A stretch of 7,635 nucleotides of DNA from positions 1-7,635 of the forward strand of contig JBHJGS010000068.1 of NCBI GenBank assembly GCA_050331575.1, in the 5' to 3' direction. This stretch comes from JBHJGS01 sp050331575. Its GTDB lineage: Bacteria > Pseudomonadota > Alphaproteobacteria > Sphingomonadales > Rhodothalassiaceae. This document shows, one piece after another, positions 1 to 5,875 of the stretch. The notes beneath the pieces are model-generated. The model saw only the letters and a list, made by a program, of their open reading frames with translations. It was not told where the DNA came from and did not search any database. Position 1 is the stretch's first letter, and every line of letters begins with the position of its first letter. The translations under genes were made by a program, and so were the position numbers.

Positions 1-68
1 CCTCGAACCGCCATCACAAAGGGTTCAAAAAATGCCCACTCGGCATCTCCCATCAGCAATCGTGCCAA
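1..68 (-). CDS. IS5-family transposase, N-terminal 22 codons only (partial)
   Basis: The minus-strand frame starts at TTG 68 and reads MARLLMGDAEWAFFEPFVMA and two more residues before the window ends. The pattern of a short basic start, then (S/T/G)DAEW followed by an aromatic-rich EPF segment, is the N-terminal signature of IS5-family (DDE) transposases whose next segment is normally a GRPP(A/T)DHR-like motif. A perfect GGAGG lies 5 nt upstream of the TTG (74-78), which favours TTG 68 over the in-frame ATG at 53. The enzyme would catalyse cut-and-paste movement of the element. Nothing is broken in the visible part, but 22 codons cannot show whether the gene is intact. Other DDE families are possible but less likely. 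Confidence 0.72.
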   Translation of the reverse strand, partial: MARLLMGDAEWAFFEPFVMAVR

Positions 69-73
69 GATAA

Positions 74-78
74 CCTCC
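74..78 (-). promoter_or_regulatory. Ribosome binding site GGAGG for the IS5-family transposase
   Basis: GGAGG on the minus strand with a 5-nt spacer to TTG at 68. It decides the start codon: the alternative ATG at 53 would lie 20 nt away from it. Confidence 0.65.
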
Positions 79-200
79 GCAAAAGCTATCTTGAATCAGA
101 TTTTAGCTCGCTTGTGAATCCAGTTTGTCAACAGAGCCTAAAAAGACTCCATCGAATTATCTAGATTGCGGAGTCCCCGTTTGATCTGCATTTATTGAGC

Positions 201-363
201 ATAGTGTCAGAAAGGTCTCTTTGAAGCGGCGCGGGTCCAATTCAATCGCCACACGATATGAAAAGCATGATGAGACCATTCTCGCCCTCGTCACAATCGC
301 AGCAGCCGGACTATGCATGCGAGGTATGAGTCGGTGGCTTCGAAGGCCGGCATTCTTATCTGA
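201..363 (+). pseudogene. Decayed C-terminal fragment of an IS5-family transposase
   Basis: From 245 the plus strand reads IATRYEKHDETILALV and continues to about 322 with TIAAAGLCMR. This matches the conserved C-terminal end of IS5-family transposases, where (R/A)IATRYEK is followed by a hydrophobic helix and WLR or WMR. The reading frame is broken. After CMR, the family-typical YESVA ending is found only in another frame (tat at 325-327), running to a TGA at 361-363. Upstream, IVSER (201-215), resembling the usual VER-x-FN segment, is also in another frame. No start, no catalytic DDE region and no full element are present. It lies opposite in orientation to the element at 1-138, and its C-terminus differs from what I recall for that subgroup, so it is probably a relic of a second IS. 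Confidence 0.68.
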
Positions 364-422
364 TCGGATCGGTGCTGGGTTGCATCACGTCTGATCAGGA
401 CTCGTGGGCTTGACGGGGTGGC

Positions 423-956
423 TCACTGCAGCGCCAGTTGGGCTGGGCCGGTGACCATGAAGATCTGCCCCAGTGGCGCTGCGCGAAACGGGAACAGGCC
501 GATCAGCAGCGGGGTGCTGGACTGGTGCTGATTGGGCACGCGGCGCAGGGCGACATAGCAGCGCCCATGGCGATATGCCTGTTCCAACTGGATCTGCCGC
601 TCGCTGCGCAAGGGCTCAGGCAGCGCTTCGTCGATGCACCGACCGACCGCATAATCACCGAAAATGGCGTGCGCGATCTCTCCCATCAGGCGATACCGGA
701 AGCGCAAGCGTTTCCTCCGCCCGCGCTCAGCTTCGACAATTATCAGATAGGGCAGGATGGAAGGGCAGATAGACGGCCGAAATGCTGTCCGCTCCGGAAC
801 GTCGGTTTCCGACTTGAGCGTTCTATATAAGTCGGCAAAACAGGCAACCGGATGCTTGGCATAGTCGGACGCCAAAGCCTGCATATCCAAAGGCGCCTCT
901 CGTCCCCCTGGGGCTTGAACCAAATCAAGATCATAGTCGCTTTGAAAGGAGGACAT
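423..956 (-). CDS. Small PAS_5-like single-domain protein (paralogue 2)
   Basis: This is a 177-residue soluble protein with no signal peptide or membrane segment. It resembles the alphaproteobacterial PAS_5 family (PF07310 from memory): HPV near residue 35, LPYLIIVEAE at 68-77, RYRLMG at 87-92, GDYAVGRCIDE at 100-110, LRRVP at 137-141 and GLFPF at 153-157. It aligns along most of its length with the gene at 1021-1560, at about one third identity by eye, so the two arose by tandem duplication. There is no kinase, GGDEF, EAL or DNA-binding domain, so any signalling must act through a partner. The family has no generally known ligand. The ATG at 956 is the first good start, though its ribosome site is weak. 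A sigma70-type promoter at 996-1024 probably drives it separately from the upstream genes. No terminator is visible after its stop. Confidence 0.82.
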   Translation of the reverse strand: MSSFQSDYDLDLVQAPGGREAPLDMQALASDYAKHPVACFADLYRTLKSETDVPERTAFRPSICPSILPYLIIVEAERGRRKRLRFRYRLMGEIAHAIFGDYAVGRCIDEALPEPLRSERQIQLEQAYRHGRCYVALRRVPNQHQSSTPLLIGLFPFRAAPLGQIFMVTGPAQLALQ

Positions 957-979
957 GACAGGGATTGCATCGCCTCAAC

Positions 980-993
980 AACAAAAATTTGTT
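980..993. promoter_or_regulatory. AT-rich palindrome at predicted start site, possible operator
   Basis: AACAAA-AA-TTTGTT is a perfect 6+6 inverted repeat with a 2-nt centre in otherwise GC-rich DNA. It spans the transcription start expected (~989) from the promoter at 996-1024, a place where a repressor could block initiation. No family of regulator can be assigned, and AT-rich palindromes also arise by chance. Confidence 0.35.
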
Positions 994-995
994 AG

Positions 996-1024
996 ATTTT
1001 ATCGAGTATGCGGGACGGTTTCAA
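996..1024 (-). promoter_or_regulatory. Sigma70-type promoter for the downstream PAS gene
   Basis: On the minus strand TTGAAA (1024-1019) is followed by exactly 17 nt and TAAAAT (1001-996). These are close to the TTGACA and TATAAT consensus with optimal spacing. The -35 box overlaps the stop codon of the upstream PAS gene. Initiation near 989 would give a 5' leader of about 33 nt before the ATG at 956. Assignment is by pattern only. Confidence 0.55.
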
Positions 1025-1560
1025 CCCTGATCGTGCACTTCCACGCTCTCCGGGGCGACCACCAGCATGATCTGACCCGCTCCTCCGTCGGTTGAAAAGG
1101 GAAACAGGCCATAGAGCACGGTCTGAAATGCGCGGGCCTCCACCGGGATGCGGCGCAGGCCGAAGCGGGCGCCACCGGCATCCAGAGTTGCCAGCAGCAA
1201 ATCGCGCCGCTCGCGCAGATCCGCATCCTTCAAAACCTCCTCGATGCGCTTGCCGGCAACATAATCGCCATAAAGCCCGCGCACCTCATCGCCCATCAGG
1301 CGGTAGCGCAGGGTGCGCGCCTCGCCGTCGCCTTCCACGTCGAACACCACCAGATAAGGCAAGACACGGCGGCAGGCGGCGGGGCTGAAGCGGCCGCGGT
1401 CCGGCGCGGTGCCATCGGCCAAGGAGGTCCAATAGTCCAGAAACCGGCAGACCGGATGGTGCGGATAGGACGCGCGCACCTCGCTCAGATCCAGCGCGCG
1501 GACGAAGGCGCCATCGGCGGGACCGTGCGACCGGCCGCGCCATCTGCCGAGAAAGGACAT
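1021..1560 (-). CDS. Small PAS_5-like single-domain protein (paralogue 1)
   Basis: From ATG 1560 this is 179 residues, soluble, with an arginine-rich N-terminus (MSFLGRWRGRS) and then one PAS_5-like domain: YPHHPV at 32-37, LPYLVVFDVEG at 67-77, RYRLMG at 85-90, GDYVAGKRIEEV at 98-109, LRRIP at 135-139 and GLFPF at 151-155. Single-domain PAS proteins of this type are thought to sense a small molecule or redox state and act through partner proteins. No output domain is present and no ligand can be assigned. The frame extends further, to ATG 1569 and to a TTG at 1587. I prefer 1560 because AAGGA lies 8 nt upstream. It follows eda on the same strand after about 90 nt, so read-through from the sugar operon is possible. 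The overlap with its paralogue's promoter suggests the two are regulated differently. Confidence 0.82.
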   Translation of the reverse strand: MSFLGRWRGRSHGPADGAFVRALDLSEVRASYPHHPVCRFLDYWTSLADGTAPDRGRFSPAACRRVLPYLVVFDVEGDGEARTLRYRLMGDEVRGLYGDYVAGKRIEEVLKDADLRERRDLLLATLDAGGARFGLRRIPVEARAFQTVLYGLFPFSTDGGAGQIMLVVAPESVEVHDQG

Positions 1561-1625
1561 CGGCCTCATCCTTTCCACCCTGGTCAAGCTGTCGCTAGAC
1601 TATCACAAAACTTTTCGGAGAGGAA

Positions 1626-1642
1626 ACGCCCCTGATAGGCGT
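1626..1642 (-). terminator. Weak hairpin after eda, possible partial terminator
   Basis: On the minus strand, 11 nt after the eda stop, ACGCC and GGCGT form a 5-bp stem with a 7-nt loop, followed by TTTCCTC. The stem is short and the T tract is only three bases, so termination would be partial at best. It marks a possible boundary between the sugar operon and the PAS genes. Confidence 0.25.
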
Positions 1643-1653
1643 GTGAGACGGTG

Positions 1654-2283
1654 TCAGCCCCGCAGAGCCGCCGCCTGGCGCGCCAGATCTTCGATCCCGG
1701 TCCAATCCTCCTTGGCCAACACGGTCGGCGGCGCCAGCCACGACCCGCCGACACAGGCGACATTGGGCAGGGCCAGAAACGCGGGGGCCGTGTCGGGCAG
1801 AATTCCGCCGGTGGGGCAGAAGCGCACGTCGGGAAACGGGCCGTGCAAGGCCTTCAGCAGGCCCAGTCCGCCGGCCGGCACGGCGGGGAACAGCTTCAGC
1901 CGGTTAAGCCCGGCCGCCCGCGCCACCATCAGTTCCGATGCGGTTGCCACACCGGGCAGCACCGGCACCGATGCACCGGCCGCCGCGTCCAGCAGGGCCG
2001 GGGTCAGGCCGGGCGTGATGACGAACTGGGCGCCCGCCTCCACGGCCCGGGTCAGATCAGCGGGCGAGGTTATCGTACCGGCACCGACAATGGCGTGCGG
2101 CACAGCCTGGCGCATCGCCTGGATCACCTGCAACCCCGCCGCGGTGCGTAGCGTCACCTCCAGCACCTGCAGGCCGCCGGCACACAGCGCCTGGGCCAAG
2201 GGGGCGGCGTGGGCCAGCTCAGACACCGCCAAGACCGGGATCACCGGGGAGCGATCCAGAACCTCATCTGCGGTCATGCTCAT
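1654..2283 (-). CDS. eda: 2-dehydro-3-deoxy-6-phosphogluconate (KDPG) aldolase
   Basis: It cleaves KDPG to pyruvate and D-glyceraldehyde-3-phosphate, the last step of the Entner-Doudoroff pathway. It acts in the cytosol as a class I (Schiff-base) aldolase, and family members are trimers. The 209 residues match the family's usual length. Visible motifs are PVIPVL (13-18), LEVTLRT with Glu42 and Arg46, GAGT (67-70), LKLFPA with the Schiff-base Lys130, and PTGG (157-160). Glu42, Arg46 and Lys130 correspond to E. coli Glu45, Arg49 and Lys133 with a constant offset of three. The ATG overlaps the glk stop as ATGA, with GAGGAGG 7 nt upstream (2291-2297), so translation is probably coupled to glk. 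An in-frame ATG two codons later is possible but less well placed. Activity on related oxo-acids cannot be excluded, but the neighbours settle the main role. Confidence 0.96.
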   Translation of the reverse strand: MSMTADEVLDRSPVIPVLAVSELAHAAPLAQALCAGGLQVLEVTLRTAAGLQVIQAMRQAVPHAIVGAGTITSPADLTRAVEAGAQFVITPGLTPALLDAAAGASVPVLPGVATASELMVARAAGLNRLKLFPAVPAGGLGLLKALHGPFPDVRFCPTGGILPDTAPAFLALPNVACVGGSWLAPPTVLAKEDWTGIEDLARQAAALRG

Positions 2284-3278
2284 GCGCGCGCCTCCTCGCG
2301 ACGGAAAAACGCCTTCAGCAGGGCGGCGGCGCCCAGCAGGCCAGGATCGGGGTGACAGATCAACTGGGTCGGCACCGCCTGTACATAGCCGCTGAAGCGG
2401 CCCTTGGCCTGAAACGCCGTGCGGAAATCGCTGGCGGCCAACAGATCGGCCAAGGGCGGCAGGATGCCCCCGGCGATCAACACGCCATGCCGCGCCCCGG
2501 AGATGAGTGCCAGATCACCGCAGAAGGCGCCGAAAATGGCGAAGAACTCTTCCAGCACAAGCCGACAGAGTTGGTCGCCGCTGCGCGCCAGCCGGGTGAT
2601 CTCAGACGGCTGCAGGTCCGGCGCGTCGACATCTTCGATCTTGGCCAAGGCGCGGTGCAGGTTGATCAGGCCGGGCCCGGAGATCAGACGTTCCACGCTC
2701 AGGCGCGGATAATCATGGCGGAGCACCCGATCGATTTCGCGCTGGCGATCGGATTGCGGAGCAAAACTCACATGGCCGCCTTCGGTCGGGATGACCAGGG
2801 TGCGCCCGGCGGTCCCCACCAGCTGCGCCACGCCAAGACCGGTTCCCGGCCCGGTGATCGCGCGCTTTTCCACCGCAGCGGCGGCGGGCGCGGGCACCTC
2901 GCCGATCGGTGTCAGATGCTCCGGCGCTAGCGCCGGCACGGCGTGCGCGATCGCTTCGAAATCATTCACCGCGGCGACCTGGGCCATGCCCAGCTGATCC
3001 CTGGTCTCGGTCAGCGAGGCGCGCCAAACATGGTTGGTCATGGCGATGACCCCGCGATCCGGCGGCCCCGCCACCGCCAGCACGGCATGGCGTGGCGGTG
3101 CGGGCAGGGGCACCTGATCGAGATAGGCGCGCGCGGCGTCGGCCAGGCTGGGATAGTCCGCCGCCTTCAGCTTGATCACATCGCGAAACGTCGGCGGGCC
3201 GCTCAGATCGGCGATGGCGAAGCGGGCATTGGTGCCGCCGATATCGCCGATCAGGCCGATGCGATCGTGCCCGCTCAT
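2280..3278 (-). CDS. glk: Glucokinase, bacterial Glk family
   Basis: It phosphorylates cytosolic glucose with ATP to glucose-6-phosphate, feeding zwf in the same operon. The 332 residues are close to the ~320 of E. coli Glk and align along the whole length. Motifs are GDIGGTNARF (11-20, phosphate-binding loop), DYPSL (41-45), MTNHVW (80-85), VNDFEA (104-109, with the likely catalytic Asp106), GPGTGLGVAQL (143-153), EGGHVSFAP (166-174), ISGPGLINLHRAL and GVLIAGGI. This is the Glk type, not the ROK type: the ROK zinc-cysteine motif is absent. I chose ATG 3278, 8 nt after the edd stop. The frame also opens at a TTG at 3290, which would overlap that stop as TTGA. Neither has a strong ribosome site, so coupling to edd is likely. 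Its presence suggests glucose enters unphosphorylated rather than through a PTS (inference). Confidence 0.95.
   Translation of the reverse strand: MSGHDRIGLIGDIGGTNARFAIADLSGPPTFRDVIKLKAADYPSLADAARAYLDQVPLPAPPRHAVLAVAGPPDRGVIAMTNHVWRASLTETRDQLGMAQVAAVNDFEAIAHAVPALAPEHLTPIGEVPAPAAAAVEKRAITGPGTGLGVAQLVGTAGRTLVIPTEGGHVSFAPQSDRQREIDRVLRHDYPRLSVERLISGPGLINLHRALAKIEDVDAPDLQPSEITRLARSGDQLCRLVLEEFFAIFGAFCGDLALISGARHGVLIAGGILPPLADLLAASDFRTAFQAKGRFSGYVQAVPTQLICHPDPGLLGAAALLKAFFRREEARA
2291..2297 (-). promoter_or_regulatory. Ribosome binding site GAGGAGG for eda, inside glk
   Basis: The last codons of glk encode a near-perfect Shine-Dalgarno sequence with a 7-nt spacer to the eda ATG at 2283. With the ATGA stop/start overlap this supports reinitiation and coupled synthesis of the two enzymes. 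Confidence 0.6.
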
Positions 3279-3286
3279 TGACCCGG

Positions 3287-5104
3287 TCAAGCGCCGGGGA
3301 AAAGAACGGAGCCGCCGGCCTCGGCGTCGGACACGGTGCGCCGCATCATCGCGAACAGCTCCCGGCCCATGCCATATTCATTGCCGGCCAGATCGGCATT
3401 GGCGTGCGCGCGCTCGGCCAGTTCCGCCGCGGGCACGCGCGCCTCAAGCACGCCCGCCTCGCCGTCGACCAGAACTATGTCGCCGTCGCGCAGCTTGGCC
3501 AGGGGGCCGCCCTTGACCGCCTCCGGGCTGATATGGATGGCAGCGGGCACTTTGCCCGAGGCGCCGGACATGCGCCCGTCCGTCACCAGCGCCACCTTGA
3601 AGCCGCGATCCTGCAGCACGGCCAGTTGCGGCGTCAGCTTGTGCAGCTCGGGCATGCCGTTGGCGCTGGGCCCCTGAAACCGCACCACCGCGACGACATC
3701 CTTTTCCATCGCGCCGCGCTTGAAGGCGTCCTGGAAGTCCTCCTGGCTGTGGAAGATCATCGCCGGCGCCTCGACGATCCGGTGCTCGGGTTCCACCGCG
3801 GAGACCTTCATGATGCCGCGGCCCAGATTGCCGCGCATCACCTTCAGCCCGCCGGTGGGCTGGAACGGCTCGGCGATGCCGCGCAGAATCGTCGGGTCGG
3901 CACTGGTCTCCGGAGCCAGCCGCCAGTCCAACCGGCCCTCGGTCAGATAGGGTTCCTTGGCATACAGGCTCAATCCCTCCCCCATGATCGCAACCTTGTC
4001 GGCGTGCAGCAGGCCGCCGTCGATCAGTTCGCGGATCAGATAACCCATGCCGCCGGCGGCGTGGAAATGGTTCACGTCCGCCTCGCCATTGGGATAGATG
4101 CGGGTCATCAGCGGCGTGACGGCGGACAGGTCGCCAAAATCATCCAGATTGATTTGGATGCCTGCTGCTCGGGCGATCGCGACCAGATGGATCGTGTGGT
4201 TGGTCGACCCGCCGGTAGCCAACAGCCCGACCATGGCATTGACGATGGCGCGTTCGTCGACCACGTCGCACATCGGCCGGTAATCCTCGCCCTTATCGGT
4301 GATGCGCGCGGCCTGGCGCGCGGCCTCTTTGGTGAGTTCGTCGCGCAGCGGGGTGTAGGGATTGACGAAGGCGGTGCCGGGGATGTGCAGGCCCATCACC
4401 TCCATCATCATCTGGTTGGAGTTGGCGGTGCCATAGAAGGTGCAGGTGCCGGGGGAGTGGTAGCTGTCCATCTCCGCCTGCAACAGCTCCTCCCGGCTTG
4501 CCTGGCCGGTGGCATAGAGCTTGCGGATGCGCGTCTTTTCCGGATTGGGCAGGCCCGAGGTCATCGGGCCGGCGGGCACGAAGATCACCGGCAGATGGCC
4601 GAACGCCAGCGCGCCGATCAACAGGCCGGGCACGATCTTGTCGCACACGCCCAGACACAACACCGCATCGAACATGTTGTGGCTGAGCGCCACGCCTGTG
4701 GCCATGGCGATGGTATCGCGGCTGAACAGTGACAGCTCCATGCCCAGCTGGCCCTGGGTGACGCCATCGCACATCGCCGGCACGCCGCCGGCATATTGCG
4801 CCGTGGCGGTGACCTCCCGGGCGGCGTCCTTGATCAGGGCAGGGAAATGCTGCAGCGGCTCATGGGCGGACAGCATATCATTATAGGCGGAGACGATGCC
4901 GAGATTGGGCCGTTCGGCCACCTTCAAGAGCAGCTTGTCGGCATCGGGCGAGCCGGCAAAGCCGTGGGCAAGATTGCCGCACGACAGGATCTTGCGACCC
5001 GGCCCGCGGCGGCGCGCCTGCTCCATGCGCTGCAGATAGGCCCGCCGGCTGGGGGCGGAGCGCTTGACGATGCGGTCGGTAACCTCAGCGACGGCGGGAT
5101 GCAT
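3287..5104 (-). CDS. edd: 6-phosphogluconate dehydratase
   Basis: It dehydrates 6-phosphogluconate to KDPG, the committing step of the Entner-Doudoroff pathway, in the cytosol. It belongs to the IlvD/Edd family of iron-sulfur dehydratases. From ATG 5104 it is 605 residues, the usual Edd length. It has CGNLAHGF (42-49), SAYNDMLSAHEP (72-83), GGVPAMCDGVTQG (106-118, Cys112), GVCDKIVPG (152-160, Cys154), SPGTCTFYGTANSNQ (217-231, Cys221), TGGSTNH and near the C-terminus TDGRMSGASGKVP. Cys112, Cys154 and Cys221 are the expected cluster ligands. CTFYGTANSNQM and GMPELHK point to Edd rather than dihydroxy-acid dehydratase (IlvD). The frame also opens at ATG 5119, but AAGGAG at 5111-5116 sits 6 nt before ATG 5104, which is the better start. 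It follows pgl by 42 nt. The cluster should make the enzyme oxygen-sensitive (family knowledge). Confidence 0.97.
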   Translation of the reverse strand: MHPAVAEVTDRIVKRSAPSRRAYLQRMEQARRRGPGRKILSCGNLAHGFAGSPDADKLLLKVAERPNLGIVSAYNDMLSAHEPLQHFPALIKDAAREVTATAQYAGGVPAMCDGVTQGQLGMELSLFSRDTIAMATGVALSHNMFDAVLCLGVCDKIVPGLLIGALAFGHLPVIFVPAGPMTSGLPNPEKTRIRKLYATGQASREELLQAEMDSYHSPGTCTFYGTANSNQMMMEVMGLHIPGTAFVNPYTPLRDELTKEAARQAARITDKGEDYRPMCDVVDERAIVNAMVGLLATGGSTNHTIHLVAIARAAGIQINLDDFGDLSAVTPLMTRIYPNGEADVNHFHAAGGMGYLIRELIDGGLLHADKVAIMGEGLSLYAKEPYLTEGRLDWRLAPETSADPTILRGIAEPFQPTGGLKVMRGNLGRGIMKVSAVEPEHRIVEAPAMIFHSQEDFQDAFKRGAMEKDVVAVVRFQGPSANGMPELHKLTPQLAVLQDRGFKVALVTDGRMSGASGKVPAAIHISPEAVKGGPLAKLRDGDIVLVDGEAGVLEARVPAAELAERAHANADLAGNEYGMGRELFAMMRRTVSDAEAGGSVLFPGA

Positions 5105-5110
5105 AGGCGG

Positions 5111-5116
5111 CTCCTT
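5111..5116 (-). promoter_or_regulatory. Ribosome binding site AAGGAG that sets the edd start
   Basis: AAGGAG on the minus strand lies 6 nt before ATG 5104. Because it falls inside the first codons of the longer frame from ATG 5119, it argues that the longer start is not used. Confidence 0.65.
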
Positions 5117-5146
5117 CATCGCGGTGGGGCGGGCGGGTGGACCGGG

Positions 5147-5854
5147 TCACGGGGCCCAGAAGATATCCACCGGCACCCGGGATTGATGCAAAAACGCTCG
5201 AATCGGCATGTGCGTCTCGTCATCATTCAAGAATGCGTCGGACAGCACGTCCTGCTTTTCCTCTCCGGTGATCAATAAGATGATCTGCTCGGTTTTCAAC
5301 AGTGCTGGCACGGTCAGGGTCATGCGGTGATAGGGCGCCTCCGGCGGCGGCTTGGGCAGCAGCACCGCCTTGGCCAGGCGCCCGCTGTCCCGGTCAAGCG
5401 CGGCGGCCAAGCTGGCATCCTGCGGAAACAGCGAGGCGGTGTGCCCGTCGGTTCCCATGCCCAGAAGCGTCACCGCGGTGGGCCAGGGCATCAGTTCGAA
5501 GCGGCTTTCCACCGTCTTCTCCGCGTCCTTGGGATGTTTGTCATTGGTGAGCAGAGACAGGAACTCCGCCTTTTCCGCCTCGTTCTGGAGCAGCATGCGG
5601 CGCACTATGCCCTCGTTGGAGGCCTCATGCGTGCGCGGGACGATGCGCTCGTCGCTCAGCGTGACTACGACCTTTTCCCATGCGATTTTGGCCTGCGACA
5701 GCTTGGGATAAACCAGCTTGGGCGTACTGCCGCCGCTGACCACAAGGCCCGCGCGGCCGTTGCGCTCGATGGAGCGCTCCAGTCGCTCAGCGATAAAGCG
5801 GGCGACCGCAGGCACCAGATCCTTGCGGCTGCCAAATTGGCGATTCTCAGCCAT
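5147..5854 (-). CDS. pgl: 6-phosphogluconolactonase, DevB/Pgl type
   Basis: It hydrolyses 6-phosphoglucono-1,5-lactone, the product of Zwf, to 6-phosphogluconate, the substrate of Edd. It is cytosolic. The 235 residues fit the DevB/SOL family (glucosamine-6-phosphate isomerase-like fold). Motifs are VSGGSTPK (39-46, phosphate-binding), TLSDERIVP (65-73), SNEG (79-82) and LLGMGTDGHTASLFP (130-144), the last containing the catalytic His of the family. DGHTASLFP and the neighbours favour lactonase over NagB, which is longer and has a different active-site signature. It is not the unrelated YbhE-type beta-propeller lactonase. The ATG at 5854 is 21 nt after the zwf stop, with GGAG about 10 nt upstream at 5865-5868. 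It is probably co-transcribed with zwf. Nothing is missing or broken. Confidence 0.95.
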   Translation of the reverse strand: MAENRQFGSRKDLVPAVARFIAERLERSIERNGRAGLVVSGGSTPKLVYPKLSQAKIAWEKVVVTLSDERIVPRTHEASNEGIVRRMLLQNEAEKAEFLSLLTNDKHPKDAEKTVESRFELMPWPTAVTLLGMGTDGHTASLFPQDASLAAALDRDSGRLAKAVLLPKPPPEAPYHRMTLTVPALLKTEQIILLITGEEKQDVLSDAFLNDDETHMPIRAFLHQSRVPVDIFWAP

Positions 5855-5875
5855 CTTTGCGGCTCTCCGTTGCCG

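Larger units (their letters stand above)
1..138 (-). mobile_element. Left end of an IS5-family insertion sequence, cut by window edge
   Basis: Read on the minus strand, the element seems to begin near position 138 with GGCTCTGTTGACAAAC, followed by a ~70-nt AT-rich leader, a strong ribosome binding site and the start of a transposase frame that runs off the window. A terminal sequence containing TGTTGACAAA followed by a short leader is, from memory, typical of one IS5-family subgroup common in alphaproteobacteria. The bases just outside (139-140) are TA, a plausible target site for this family, but the other end is not visible, so no duplication can be confirmed. The DNA is visibly less GC-rich than the metabolic genes, which fits foreign origin. 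The exact outer boundary is inferred to within a few bases. Confidence 0.7.

Noticed and set aside
66..93. CAAGATA / TATCTTG inverted repeat with 14-nt loop
   Set aside because: It is an AT-rich stem with no T tract. It lies within the IS leader and covers the transposase ribosome site, so it may slightly dampen translation but is not a terminator or separate feature I can support.
145..175. GACTCC / GGAGTC 6-bp inverted repeat with a 19-nt gap
   Set aside because: It is short and widely spaced, expected by chance, with no coding or transposition context that favours it.
361..422. Search for a terminator after the last PAS gene, including the CTGATCAG palindrome at 391-398
   Set aside because: The palindrome has no stable loop or T tract. 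No convincing Rho-independent terminator is present.
1643..2395. 250-codon open frame on the plus strand opposite eda and the end of glk
   Set aside because: It overlaps eda completely, is Ala/Ser/Arg/Pro-rich and has no known motif. Eda has its full catalytic set on the other strand.
3278..4732. 484-codon open frame on the plus strand opposite edd
   Set aside because: It is the antisense shadow of edd. The composition is low-information (His, Gly, Ala, Gln repeats) and there is no ribosome site or family motif.
3287..5104. Possibility that the dehydratase is IlvD (branched-chain amino acid synthesis)
   Set aside because: Near end-to-end similarity to Edd-specific segments and its place between pgl and glk support 6-phosphogluconate dehydratase.
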